Positions 22,512 through 31,068 are shown, counted from the stretch's first letter. The stretch: DNA of 37,162 nt from CAKVLS01 sp045651685 (GCA_045651685.1 JAZRSV010000007.1:1-37162), one strand, 5' to 3'. The notes: generated by a model not told the origin, from the sequence alone. A program made the numbers and translations.

Positions 22512-24374
22512 TTACTCCTTTACTATCGCACCAAATCTACAAGTTGCTATACACTTGCCACATTTGATACATTTTTCTTGATCTATTGTAAATTGTTTTT
22601 TAAGTTCTCCACTAATTGCGCCTACTGGGCATTGACGAGAACATGCGCTACAACCGATACATTTGTCGGTTATTTTGTATTTTGTTAAATTTTTACATAC
22701 GCCAGCACGACATTTGTGCTCTACGATATGCTCGATATATTCATCTCTAAAATATCTCAATGTACTCAAAACTGGGTTTGGACTTGTTTGACCTAGACCA
22801 CATAGAGAATTGCTCTTAACATAATCACAAAGTTCTTCTAGCTTGTCTAAATCTTCCATAGTTGCGCTACCATTAGTTATTTTGTCAAGAATTTCTAGAA
22901 TTCTCTTATTACCTATACGGCAAGGAGTACATTTGCCACAACTTTCGTCACGGGTAAATTGTAAGAAGAATTTTGCAAGGTCAACCATACAAGAATCTTC
23001 GTCAACAACGATCATACCACCACTACCCATCATTGAGCCTAGTTCGTTAAGACTCTTGTAGTCGATTGGGGTGTCTAAATATTGTTCTGGTATACAGCCG
23101 CCACTTGGGCCACCCATTTGAACAGCCTTAAACTTTTTGCCGTTAGGTATACCGCCACCGATATCTTCGATAATTTCTCTAATGGTAGTACCCATAGGCA
23201 ATTCGATAAGACCAGAATTTTTGATTTTGCCTGTTAGAGCAAATACTTTTGTACCTTTGCTATCTTCTGTACCGATAGAGTTAAACCACTCTGCACCGTT
23301 ATTAATAATTTGAGCTACATTTGCAAGAGTTTCTACATTGTTAATAACTGTTGGGCAGCCATATAGACCTTTTTGTGCTGGATATGGTGGTTTTAATGTA
23401 GGTTCACCACGGTGACCTTCGATACTGCGCATAAGTGCAGTCTCTTCACCACATACAAAAGCACCTGCGCCATATTTGATAGCTAGTTCGAAACTAAAGT
23501 TTGTACCAAAAATGTTTTTGCCAAGAAGACCTCTTGCGGTTGCTTCGTCAATAGCGTTTTGCAATCTTTCGCCAGCTAAAGGATATTCTGCACGCAAATA
23601 TACAAAACCTTTGCTTGCGCCAATTGCATAACCACATATTGCCATTGCTTCGATAATAGCGTGTGGGTTGCTTTCGATAATGCTACGATCCATAAATGCA
23701 CCTGGGTCGCCTTCGTCTGCATTACAAATAACATATTTTTGTTCTGCTTCTACTACTCTAGTAAACTCCCATTTGTTGCCAGTTGGGAAGCCTGCACCAC
23801 CACGACCACGAAGGCCGCTATCTTTTACAACTTGTATAACTTGCTCTGGTGTCATAGAAGTGACTGCTTTGTACAAAGCTGCATAACCTTCTAGGGCGAT
23901 ATAGTCGCCAAGTATATTTTCTAAACTCATATACTCTGCATTATTACGAGCGATATATTTTTGTTTTTTACAAAAACTAATTTCGTTTTTCTTTGCTACG
24001 GCAGCATCATTTTCGTGATGCAAAAGTCTTTCTACAAGTTCGCCTTCGTTAAGTTTTGTGACAATTTCTTCTACATCGTCTACAGTGACTTTTTCGTACA
24101 TTGCGTCTTGAGGATATACCAAAACAATTGGGCCATTAACACATAGACCAAAGCAGCCTACGCCATGAACCTTCATGTCTTTTTCTAGACCTTTTTCTTT
24201 GATAACTTTTTCTAATTGGTCTTGAACTTTTTTACTTTTGCAGCTGCGGCAACCAGTACCACCACAAACCATGATGTCATACTTATAGTCTACGCCACTT
24301 GCATCAGCATTTTTTCTAAAGTTTACTTCTTTTATAAATTGTTCTTTGATTTTTTGTAATTCGTTGTTATCCAT
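22512..24374 (-). CDS. hydB: Hydrogenase NADH-binding subunit HydB (NuoF-like)
   Basis: The 620-residue flavoprotein subunit passes electrons between NADH and the HydA clusters. The N-terminal thioredoxin-like [2Fe-2S] domain has Cys in CGGTGC and GCFGLC (about 37-80). The NuoF-like core has the NADH-binding GRGGAGFPTG, the FMN-binding NADEGDPGAFMDR, and a [4Fe-4S] site SCGKCTPC. A C-terminal ferredoxin-like domain with two CxxCxxC motifs is characteristic of HydB in bifurcating enzymes. It begins two bases after the hydC stop, with its SD inside hydC, so the two are translationally coupled. The stop of hydB overlaps the hydA SD. Confidence 0.96.
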   Translation of the reverse strand: MDNNELQKIKEQFIKEVNFRKNADASGVDYKYDIMVCGGTGCRSCKSKKVQDQLEKVIKEKGLEKDMKVHGVGCFGLCVNGPIVLVYPQDAMYEKVTVDDVEEIVTKLNEGELVERLLHHENDAAVAKKNEISFCKKQKYIARNNAEYMSLENILGDYIALEGYAALYKAVTSMTPEQVIQVVKDSGLRGRGGAGFPTGNKWEFTRVVEAEQKYVICNADEGDPGAFMDRSIIESNPHAIIEAMAICGYAIGASKGFVYLRAEYPLAGERLQNAIDEATARGLLGKNIFGTNFSFELAIKYGAGAFVCGEETALMRSIEGHRGEPTLKPPYPAQKGLYGCPTVINNVETLANVAQIINNGAEWFNSIGTEDSKGTKVFALTGKIKNSGLIELPMGTTIREIIEDIGGGIPNGKKFKAVQMGGPSGGCIPEQYLDTPIDYKSLNELGSMMGSGGMIVVDEDSCMVDLAKFFLQFTRDESCGKCTPCRIGNKRILEILDKITNGSATMEDLDKLEELCDYVKSNSLCGLGQTSPNPVLSTLRYFRDEYIEHIVEHKCRAGVCKNLTKYKITDKCIGCSACSRQCPVGAISGELKKQFTIDQEKCIKCGKCIATCRFGAIVKE

Positions 24375-24376
24375 TT

Positions 24377-24868
24377 TTACACCTCATCTGCAAAGCTATC
24401 GATAATTTTGTCAATATCTTCGACTTTTAGTTTGCCGTAAACTTCGCCATTGATTGTTATTGCTGGAGCTAAACCACAGCAACCCAAACATCTACAGCTA
24501 GTCACAATCCATTTTCCATCTGGTGTCATTTGGCCAACTTTGACATTAAGTTTTGATAAAATCTTTTCCATAATATCATTTGCACCAAGTACAAAACATG
24601 CTGTACCCAAACATACATCGATGTTGTACTTTGCTTTTGGTGTAAGTGAAAATTGGCTATAAAAAGTTATAATACCAAAAATCTCACTCTCTGCTACTTT
24701 TAGCGCTTGAGAGATTAGGGCAACTGTTTCTTCTGGGATATATCCAAAGATGCCTTGTGTTTTTTGTAAAACTTCCATAACATTTCCACTGTTGTTTTTG
24801 TTCTTTTCAAGCAGTGCTTCAAATTCTTTTACTTGTTCATCAGTACCAAGTCTCTTGCAATTACACAT
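24377..24868 (-). CDS. hydC: Hydrogenase subunit HydC (NuoE-like)
   Basis: This is a 163-residue thioredoxin-fold [2Fe-2S] protein, the small subunit of the HydABC complex. The cluster Cys pattern is visible as GTACF and then CRCLGCCG about 40 residues later, followed by APAITING. I chose the ATG at 24866-24868 because AAAAGGAG sits 5 bases before it. The upstream in-frame ATG at 24887-24889 would place this SD inside the gene and has no SD of its own. It is first in the hydCBA operon. Confidence 0.93.
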   Translation of the reverse strand: MCNCKRLGTDEQVKEFEALLEKNKNNSGNVMEVLQKTQGIFGYIPEETVALISQALKVAESEIFGIITFYSQFSLTPKAKYNIDVCLGTACFVLGANDIMEKILSKLNVKVGQMTPDGKWIVTSCRCLGCCGLAPAITINGEVYGKLKVEDIDKIIDSFADEV

Positions 24869-24898
24869 AATAACTCCTTTTTTTTGCATTACAAGGTA

Positions 24899-24907
24899 AT
24901 TTTATCA
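24899..24907 (-). promoter_or_regulatory. Probable extended -10 promoter of hydCBA
   Basis: Read leftward, TG-A-TAAAAT is a near-consensus extended -10. The -35 region (TTTATT, 17 bp upstream) is weak. No clear Rex-type operator is seen. Confidence 0.4.
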
Positions 24908-24963
24908 AAAAAATACAAATTAATAAAGTAAATTGTATAAAGTATTAATTATATTGTAGTTTT

Positions 24964-25000
24964 TTTAATAAAAAAACTTCTAGCTTGTAGCTAGAAGTTT
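24964..25000 (-). terminator. Terminator of the DUF1828-like operon
   Basis: Perfect 12-bp arms AAACTTCTAGCT/AGCTAGAAGTTT (24974-24985 and 24989-25000) with a 3-base loop, then a leftward T-run. Confidence 0.85.
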
Positions 25001-25006
25001 GATATA

Positions 25007-25396
25007 TTATTCTTCATCAAATTGCATTGGCAAGTATGTTAGCAAAATCATGCATTGTTGCAATCTACCAAGTGCTAGTGGTAGCTGTTTGATGTCTTCG
25101 GCAAAAGTTGTTAACTCGTCATTTTCTAAAACAACATAGCAGCTAGAAAGTACACGATTTTTGTACTCTTTGATGTCTTCATCAAGGTTTAGGTCAAAGT
25201 CTTCGTCTTTTAGTCTATTGTATGTCTCGCCCATATCTGACAAGATATAATGACCGTCTTGCTCAAATACAGCAACAGCCATTGTTTGGCCAGAACCTAG
25301 ATACAACATGTTGGTGTTAATAATAACAGAGCTGTCATATTCTTTGATATCAACAGTATCTAAAAAAACTTCTTTTATTTGTTTTGAATTTAACAT
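25007..25396 (-). CDS. DUF1828-like protein
   Basis: The 129-residue acidic protein resembles DUF1828: an N-terminal alpha/beta part with a hydrophobic strand, the typical ...YILSDMGETYNRL pattern (about 50-65), then helices with a conserved-looking late QQCMILL helix. The biochemical role of the family is not known to me. I chose the ATG at 25394-25396, because AAGGAG lies 7 bases upstream; the in-frame start at 25412-25414 is within the previous gene and includes this SD. It starts two bases after the upstream stop, so the two proteins are probably made in fixed ratio and may act together. Confidence 0.6.
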   Translation of the reverse strand: MLNSKQIKEVFLDTVDIKEYDSSVIINTNMLYLGSGQTMAVAVFEQDGHYILSDMGETYNRLKDEDFDLNLDEDIKEYKNRVLSSCYVVLENDELTTFAEDIKQLPLALGRLQQCMILLTYLPMQFDEE

Positions 25397-25398
25397 AA

Positions 25399-26700
25399 CT
25401 ATTCTCCTTGACATATTCCGTCATCTTGAGTTTGTACATCAACATCTGCCTCAACTGTTGGAGCATCTGTAGTTGGTGGTACAGGTGCTACATCGGTTGG
25501 TGCTTGTACATCAACTGGCGATGATGGCAAATAGTCTTCAATTTTTGGCAAGCCATTTAACGCATCATAATCTATATAATCTAATTGTCTTGTCTCTTCT
25601 TGAGTAGTTCTTGGATAATAAGGGTCGCAAAATTTTTTGCCAAGATCTCTAACAGATCTAGCCTTTGCAAGATCTTTTGCTGGTATTGGTGTATCAAGCA
25701 GACATAATGTCTTTTCGAAATCTGCCAGCATATCTTCTACGGTTTCGTATCTCGCTTCTTCTTCATACAGACCCTTACCTTGGTTAATAGGTGTTGGGCA
25801 AATATCAACCGACTGGCAATGGGTAGCAAACAGTCTATTAGCTAAAGTACCAAGATGTCTATGGCCATATTTGGTATGAGGGCAAAGATATCCGTCTAGT
25901 GATATAGAGCCGTCTGGATTTTTCTTATTGTAATGTGCGCCTGTAGGTTCAAAATCCCATCTGTCTAATATAAACTTGCCATCTTCTCGGCCTTTATAAT
26001 AAACACAAAACTTAATATCACTACCGGCACCGACTTTGATATTATCATGATTTTTAGCTTTTTCTACAGTAAGCTCACCAATCAAAATATCTCCACCGAC
26101 ATTAAAAATATATTTTCGTGTTTTTATGGTGCTTTCGCTAGTACTAGATCTCAACTCCCAATCGCCTAGAGGCACTTTAACTGCGTTTAGCATAGCGTCT
26201 CTATATTCGTCATCGTATGGAAATAAAAATGTTTCTGATCTTTTAGAAGGTTTGTCTTTTGGCAAATCTTTTAGTTTGTAAGAATGTGGTACGCCATAGT
26301 TGTGGCACACATCTGTACCAAAATATTTTTCGGCGATGTTGGTTGCTATTTGTACTAGCTTTGGTTGGTTGGCAGGATCTGCTAGATAGCGTGCTTTATT
26401 AATTTCGTAAGAATAATTTTTTATAGAATAATCTTCATCAATATGCGCATGCATATAATCGTAGGCAATAGGTCTACGATAATCTGTTAACACAGCTCTA
26501 ATATAATCAGCAAGATATTGTCTCTCTATCTTTTTGGTTATAGGCATACCTATATACTCTTGATACTCACGATAAAACTCTGATTTTTGCTTGTCATAAG
26601 ATTTTGGTTTGTTTCTTTTACGAAGCAGTTGTTCATCTCTAATTCTTCTAGTTTGTTCGTGAGATTTATGAATATTTCTTCTTCTTTTGTCTTGTTTCAT
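25399..26700 (-). CDS. Unknown protein with basic N-terminus and His-rich core
   Basis: The 433-residue product is soluble, with no signal peptide or membrane segment. The first 45 residues are very basic (Lys/Arg-rich) and could bind nucleic acid. The middle (about 190-310) looks beta-rich and holds a cluster of His and Cys: GAHYN, then CPHTKYGHRH, ATHC and DICPTP within about 60 residues, suggestive of a metal site. The last 45 residues are Pro/Thr/Asp-rich and probably disordered. I do not recognise the family. It is first in a two-gene operon with a DUF1828-like protein, driven by a very good promoter. The pair might be a toxin-antitoxin, defence or nuclease module, but nothing here proves that. 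Confidence 0.6.
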   Translation of the reverse strand: MKQDKRRRNIHKSHEQTRRIRDEQLLRKRNKPKSYDKQKSEFYREYQEYIGMPITKKIERQYLADYIRAVLTDYRRPIAYDYMHAHIDEDYSIKNYSYEINKARYLADPANQPKLVQIATNIAEKYFGTDVCHNYGVPHSYKLKDLPKDKPSKRSETFLFPYDDEYRDAMLNAVKVPLGDWELRSSTSESTIKTRKYIFNVGGDILIGELTVEKAKNHDNIKVGAGSDIKFCVYYKGREDGKFILDRWDFEPTGAHYNKKNPDGSISLDGYLCPHTKYGHRHLGTLANRLFATHCQSVDICPTPINQGKGLYEEEARYETVEDMLADFEKTLCLLDTPIPAKDLAKARSVRDLGKKFCDPYYPRTTQEETRQLDYIDYDALNGLPKIEDYLPSSPVDVQAPTDVAPVPPTTDAPTVEADVDVQTQDDGICQGE

Positions 26701-26745
26701 TTTTTACCCCGCTACAAAAAAATAAAACATTGTTTTGTTATTTTT

Positions 26746-26774
26746 ATTGTAGCATCACCCTACCATTATGTCAA
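26746..26774 (-). promoter_or_regulatory. Promoter of the DUF1828-like operon
   Basis: Read leftward, it has consensus -35 TTGACA (26769-26774), a 17-bp spacer and -10 TACAAT (26746-26751). SD GGGG precedes the ATG. Confidence 0.8.
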
Positions 26775-26829
26775 TGGCCAAAATGCCGAATAAAGTTTAT
26801 TTTTTGTATCAAAAACTGCTACTAAAACA

Positions 26830-26835
26830 TATAAA
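26830..26835 (+). promoter_or_regulatory. Promoter -10 of ddh, placed for a leaderless mRNA
   Basis: TATAAA ends five bases before the ddh ATG, and no SD is present. Transcription would start at or next to the A of the ATG. The -35 is weak. Confidence 0.45.
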
Positions 26836-26840
26836 TTATT

Positions 26841-27758
26841 ATGAAAAAATTAACAGTAGCAATCGTAGGTTATGGCAATTTGGGCAAGGCTCTAGAAGAA
26901 GTTTTGCTTAATGATAATAGATATCATCTAACACATATTTTTAGCAGAAGAAATATAACAGCAAAAGTACCTGTTGCACCATTAAGCACTTTGCAAGAAT
27001 ACAAAGGCAAATTTGACCTGCTATTTTTGTGTGGTGGGTCAAAAACAGATATCGAAAATCACGCCCTAACATATTGCAAAGATTTTAATACAATAGATAG
27101 CTTTGACAACCATAATCATATAGAGATATATACAAAAAATTTGGACAAACGCTGCAAACAATACAAACATACAAGTATATGTTGTTGTGGCTGGGATCCT
27201 GGGATTTTTAGCTTGATGAGACTTTTGTTTGATAGTATCGAAGGCAATAGTTATACTTTTTGGGGCAAAGGTGTTAGTCAAGGTCACTCTCAAGCAGTAC
27301 GCAAAATTGCAGATGTAAAAGACTGCATACAATATACATTGCCCAACAAAACAATAGTAAAAAATATAAAAAAAGGTATTGCCCCTTGCCACAATACAAA
27401 AAGTTATCATACAAGGTTGTGTTATGTTGTCGCTGCAAAAAACAAAACCTGCATAAAAAACGATATTATAACCATGCCGGATTATTTTGAAGGGTACAAA
27501 ACAAAGGTTAAGTTTGTCTCGCCAAAAACACTACAAAAACACAAAAAGATGTATCATGCAGGCACAGTTATGACCCTTGGAAACACTCTCAACTTTAGCT
27601 TGCAAACGCCTAGCAACCCTACTCTTACAGCAAAGATTATGTCTAGCTTTGGTATAGCATTATACAACTTGTATATGTCAAAACAATATGGCACTTTTAG
27701 CGTACTTGATATTGCACCCAAGTATTTGTCTATTTGCAATTATAAAAATTTTTTATAA
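26841..27758 (+). CDS. ddh: meso-Diaminopimelate dehydrogenase
   Basis: The 305-residue NADPH enzyme makes meso-diaminopimelate in one step from tetrahydrodipicolinate and ammonia, for lysine and peptidoglycan. The N-terminal Rossmann motif is VGYGNLGKAL (residues 9-18). The family signature follows: CGWDPGIFSL near residue 115 and FWGKGVSQGHSQAVRKI near 140-156. It is slightly shorter than the usual 320-326 residues. There is no SD before the ATG, and a -10 box lies five bases upstream, so it may be leaderless. It stands alone between a divergent unknown operon and a convergent ABC transporter. Confidence 0.92.
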   Translation: MKKLTVAIVGYGNLGKALEEVLLNDNRYHLTHIFSRRNITAKVPVAPLSTLQEYKGKFDLLFLCGGSKTDIENHALTYCKDFNTIDSFDNHNHIEIYTKNLDKRCKQYKHTSICCCGWDPGIFSLMRLLFDSIEGNSYTFWGKGVSQGHSQAVRKIADVKDCIQYTLPNKTIVKNIKKGIAPCHNTKSYHTRLCYVVAAKNKTCIKNDIITMPDYFEGYKTKVKFVSPKTLQKHKKMYHAGTVMTLGNTLNFSLQTPSNPTLTAKIMSSFGIALYNLYMSKQYGTFSVLDIAPKYLSICNYKNFL

Positions 27759-27790
27759 AAAAGATGCCATTGTTTTGGCATCTTTATTTT
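27758..27790. terminator. Bidirectional terminator between ddh and the ABC exporter
   Basis: A 9-bp stem AAGATGCCA/TGGCATCTT (27761-27769 and 27776-27784) with A-run on the left and T-run on the right. It serves both convergent genes. Confidence 0.85.
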
Positions 27791-27792
27791 TG

Positions 27793-29511
27793 TTATATTT
27801 CTTCATCGGAAGTGTCTGGATTGATCATAACCTTATTGTTAAACTCGATTAGTTGATCTGCCTTTTTCATAACTCTTTCGTCATGAGACACTACGATAAC
27901 TATTGCATCTTTTTTTAGTTTGTTAATGCTACGAATAACATTCATTGCATTTTTGTGGTCAAGGTCATTGGTTGGTTCGTCAAATATATAGATGTCTGCA
28001 GGTCTTAACAAACCTCTTGCAATACATACTCTTTTTTTCTCACCACCAGAAAGCATATTTTCTAGGTTTTGTTGGCGCTTTTCGTTAAACTTGCGATTGT
28101 ACAATTTTTGCATGCTAAATAGGTCTATTATTTCTTTTGTATTTTTATAATGCTGACCATCTGGGTACAAAATATTTAGCTTTACATCTCTATTAAAGAT
28201 ATATGCACTTTGCATTGTCACTGACATTTTGTCACAGATAAGATATGCTACTGGTATTTCTACATCATCATTGGCGATAATTTGGCCAGACTCTTTTTCG
28301 CATAAACCACTTATCACTTTCATAATGGTAGATTTACCACAACCACTTTCGCCATATATTACTGTCATTTGGCCTTTTTCAAATCTAGCATTGACATTTT
28401 CTATGCGGAAGATATCGCCATTTTGAACATTTATATTTTTTAGCTCTAGCGATTTAATTTTGCCGATATCCATTGGCTCTAGTGGCAACAAGTCGTTTTT
28501 GCTAGGTTTTAGCTCGTACAATCGTTTTATCTTAACGCTACATTGAACCCACTTGGTAGAAAAATAACCAATTGTTTGTACTGGGGTAAATATTTGAGAT
28601 ACATAGTTGACAATAACAATGATAACACTTGGATCCATTTGATTGTCAAAAATTCGTTTAGCACAAATAAAGATAATACCAAAGGTACAAAGTATCTCTA
28701 TAAGTCTAACCATCGCCCAATATGCCCAACGCAAATTGATTTGCTTTTTTTGTTGTACATAATAGTCTTCTATTTTTCTGTTAAAAATTAGTTGTTCAAA
28801 GCCCATTGATTTGTACAAGTTAATAACTGGCAAATTAGTTATAGAATTGGCCACGCTATTAGATACTGCAGATTTTGTTAGCTCCATGTTTATTTGTATG
28901 TTTTTTTCTAGTTTTGTTCTGATAACAACACAAAGAAAAACAATAAGCAAACCACCTACAATAAATGGCATTGACATAACATCAACTATACATACATAAG
29001 TGAAGGCAATTATTGCAGAAAGAACTTGTGGCAAAACATCAGAAAAGAAAGAGTCTACAACACTAACTATATATTCTGGTCCTTCGTTCATACGATACAA
29101 AGCGTCACCTTGAGTCATCTTTAGGTCCATGTTTTTGCGAGGACTTACTAACCAACTATAATTGTGTGTGCGCAAGTTGCAAACTACTCTTTTGATAAGT
29201 GCTTCTGTACGAAGACTATATGCCAAACTTAACATACGCATTAGATATGTTATGATACCACCGGCAACAATAATAGTAATATAGCTCCATGTGCTAGGCA
29301 AAACTATACCAAAAAATGTTGTTGTATCACCTGCCAACTTGGCAATAATTATACTTACCATTTGGGTTGGTATAAGTATCGCAAAACTAGATACAAAACC
29401 AAGCAGTGCCAAAATAAAAAACTTTGCTTTGTCTGTCTTGGTCATAACCTCCCACAACAAAATAAAGGTATTTTGTTGGGATTTTTGTTTTTTAACTTTT
29501 TGTTTTTTCAT
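27793..29511 (-). CDS. ABC-type exporter, fused membrane and ATPase domains
   Basis: The 572-residue half-transporter should work as a homodimer. A very basic N-terminus precedes six predicted membrane helices (about 30-315). The ATPase domain has Walker A GESGCGKST, signature LSGGEKKR, Walker B IYIFDEPT and H-loop VVSH. The Q-loop region is slightly unusual (MSVTMQSAYIF). Substrate unknown; peptides, lipids or drugs are all possible. I chose ATG 29509-29511, preceded by GGTGGAG at 6 bases. The in-frame GTG at 29521-29523 is part of that SD and is a poorer start. It is a single gene; no partner half-transporter lies alongside. Confidence 0.88.
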   Translation of the reverse strand: MKKQKVKKQKSQQNTFILLWEVMTKTDKAKFFILALLGFVSSFAILIPTQMVSIIIAKLAGDTTTFFGIVLPSTWSYITIIVAGGIITYLMRMLSLAYSLRTEALIKRVVCNLRTHNYSWLVSPRKNMDLKMTQGDALYRMNEGPEYIVSVVDSFFSDVLPQVLSAIIAFTYVCIVDVMSMPFIVGGLLIVFLCVVIRTKLEKNIQINMELTKSAVSNSVANSITNLPVINLYKSMGFEQLIFNRKIEDYYVQQKKQINLRWAYWAMVRLIEILCTFGIIFICAKRIFDNQMDPSVIIVIVNYVSQIFTPVQTIGYFSTKWVQCSVKIKRLYELKPSKNDLLPLEPMDIGKIKSLELKNINVQNGDIFRIENVNARFEKGQMTVIYGESGCGKSTIMKVISGLCEKESGQIIANDDVEIPVAYLICDKMSVTMQSAYIFNRDVKLNILYPDGQHYKNTKEIIDLFSMQKLYNRKFNEKRQQNLENMLSGGEKKRVCIARGLLRPADIYIFDEPTNDLDHKNAMNVIRSINKLKKDAIVIVVSHDERVMKKADQLIEFNNKVMINPDTSDEEI

Positions 29512-29523
29512 AAGTATCTCCAC

Positions 29524-29556
29524 CTAAAAAAATTAAAAGGCACTTTGCAGTGCCTA
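29524..29556 (-). terminator. Terminator of the first HdeD-like gene
   Basis: A 7-bp stem AGGCACT/AGTGCCT (29538-29544 and 29549-29555) with a 4-base loop, then a leftward TTTAATTTTTTT. It lies 11 bases past the stop at 29567. Confidence 0.8.
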
Positions 29557-29566
29557 AAAAAATATT

Positions 29567-30118
29567 TTATTCTTGCTTGCTATTTGCTGCATTTTTTAGT
29601 TTTGTTGTTAAGAAAACCCAACTTGCGCATTGCAACATAAAGTATATACCAGCAAAAACAACCCATAGGTTAAATCCACCAAAAGGCTTAAACATGATAA
29701 GTATACCAAAAGCAAACTTAACAAGGCCTATAATTAATGCACCAAGCCAAGGGATCTCTGGATAAGACTTTGAGATAGCTGCATAGCAATCAAATGATGC
29801 CTCAACTAAAATATATATACTCAAAACAACCATAAATATAATTTTGTCATGAATATAAACCAAAAAGACAATACCAAATATAAGATCTATAGCACCATAT
29901 ACAATATTATATAAGCTGTCTTTTTCTTTTTTGATAAGTACCAAACCATAAATAAGTCTAACTACACCAACTATCAAAATGCTCACACCAACTATCAAAG
30001 GCAAATTGTCTTGTGCCTCTACAATAGTGTTTACATTGATAAGAGCCATACCTAGCAAAAATAATAAACCTGCTAGGATGTATGGTATTAGTTTATACTT
30101 TGGAGCGTTATTAAACAT
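29567..30118 (-). CDS. HdeD/DUF308-type membrane protein
   Basis: The 183-residue protein is almost entirely hydrophobic, with six predicted helices in pairs, as in the HdeD/DUF308 family. E. coli HdeD is linked to acid resistance, but the general function of the family is not known. It is a clear paralogue of the longer protein encoded just upstream (30231-31046): same length of helical core, and matching GIVRVVYGF/GVVRLIYGL and FGI(V/L) segments. It has its own promoter and terminator. Basal expression may depend on the terminator at 30181-30210 separating the two. Confidence 0.75.
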   Translation of the reverse strand: MFNNAPKYKLIPYILAGLLFLLGMALINVNTIVEAQDNLPLIVGVSILIVGVVRLIYGLVLIKKEKDSLYNIVYGAIDLIFGIVFLVYIHDKIIFMVVLSIYILVEASFDCYAAISKSYPEIPWLGALIIGLVKFAFGILIMFKPFGGFNLWVVFAGIYFMLQCASWVFLTTKLKNAANSKQE

Positions 30119-30149
30119 AATATCCTCTCTTGTTTTTTTTAATATCTAT

Positions 30150-30178
30150 ATCTTACACCAAAACACCCTTTTTAGCAA
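30150..30178 (-). promoter_or_regulatory. Promoter of the first HdeD-like gene
   Basis: Read leftward, it has -35 TTGCTA (30173-30178), a 17-bp spacer and -10 TAAGAT (30150-30155). It is followed by SD AGAGAGG. Confidence 0.5.
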
Positions 30179-30180
30179 TA

Positions 30181-30210
30181 AAAAAACCTTAAAATATTTT
30201 AAGGTTTTTT
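30181..30210. terminator. Perfect 30-bp palindromic terminator
   Basis: The whole 30 bases form a perfect palindrome (AAAAAACCTTAAAAT and its complement). It folds to a stem with A-run and T-run ends, and closes the transcript of the gene at 30231. Confidence 0.75.
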
Positions 30211-30230
30211 GTATTATTATTTAGTTTTGA

Positions 30231-31046
30231 CTACTCTGCTTTTGTTGTAGTTGTCTTTTTTGTAGTTGTAGTCTTTTTGGTTGTTGTTGGTTTTTTAGCT
30301 GTAGTTGTTGTTTTCTTTGTTGTGGTTGTTTTTGTGGTTGCAGCTTTTGTAGCTGTTGTTTTTGTAGTAGTTGTCTTTTTTGCAGCTGGTTTTTTAGCAG
30401 CTGGTTTTTTAACTTCTTCTGCTTTTACCTCTGGTTGTGCTTCTACTACAGGTTCTGCTTCAACCTTAACTTCTGGTTGAGCTTCTTGTGCTGCTACTTC
30501 TGCATTAACTGCAATTACAACATCTTTTTTGATAGAAACCAAAGTGATAAGTACTGTAGAGAATGCGTTAAGTAGTAGATAAATACCAACAAATCTAACA
30601 AATGTCTCATTGATTGTAGAATTGCTTGCCATAACAACTATACCAAAGCATAGGTTAATAACAGCGTCTACCAATAGACCAAGCCAAGATCTCTTTGCAA
30701 AAACATCTCTTGCCATTTCTGCAAATTCTAATACAGCGCCGATTAAGCACCAAACGCCAAATAGGATAGAAAAAGCACCAACTTTTCCAATAAGCACTAG
30801 CATTGCGATACCCCAAACAATATCAAGTACGCCTAGTGTGATGTTATGTCTAGCATCTGCTTCTTCTTTGTAAGTCAAAAAGCCATACACAACTCTAACG
30901 ATACCAACTCCAAGTACGATAGTACCAAATACAGCTGGCAAACTGTCTCTTACTGCTGTGCTCAATAGTACTACTATAACACCAAGTGTAAATAGTACAC
31001 AAGCAACGATAAGAGGCATAAGTTTTAATTTTTTAATAGGACTCAT
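30231..31046 (-). CDS. HdeD/DUF308-type membrane protein with histone-H1-like Lys/Thr/Ala tail
   Basis: The 271-residue product has two parts. Residues 1-180 form six predicted membrane helices, homologous to the neighbouring HdeD-like protein. Residues 181-215 are an acidic/Val/Pro-rich linker (EVKVEAEP-type repeats). The last 57 residues are only Lys, Thr, Ala and Pro, with repeats such as KKPAAKKP and KKTTTT, resembling histone H1 and AlgP tails. This tail is probably cytosolic and disordered, and its charge suggests nucleic-acid or membrane-lipid binding. SD AAAGGAGG is strong. The gene is the first one to the left of the DnaA-box cluster, from which it is transcribed away. Function is unknown; the tail idea is inference. 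Confidence 0.7.
   Translation of the reverse strand: MSPIKKLKLMPLIVACVLFTLGVIVVLLSTAVRDSLPAVFGTIVLGVGIVRVVYGFLTYKEEADARHNITLGVLDIVWGIAMLVLIGKVGAFSILFGVWCLIGAVLEFAEMARDVFAKRSWLGLLVDAVINLCFGIVVMASNSTINETFVRFVGIYLLLNAFSTVLITLVSIKKDVVIAVNAEVAAQEAQPEVKVEAEPVVEAQPEVKAEEVKKPAAKKPAAKKTTTTKTTATKAATTKTTTTKKTTTTAKKPTTTKKTTTTKKTTTTKAE
30237..30408. repeat. Low-complexity coding repeat (Lys/Thr/Ala codons)
   Basis: On the plus strand this reads as repeated GTTGTAGTTG and TTTTT(A/T)G-type units. It encodes the Lys/Thr/Ala tail, and its copy number is likely to vary between strains by slippage. Confidence 0.6.
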
Positions 31047-31068
31047 AATTCCCTCCTTTACTGGTTAT

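Noticed and set aside
30277..30480. Rightward Val-rich reading frame
   Set aside because: It is the complement of the Lys/Thr-coding repeat; no SD and no plausible protein.
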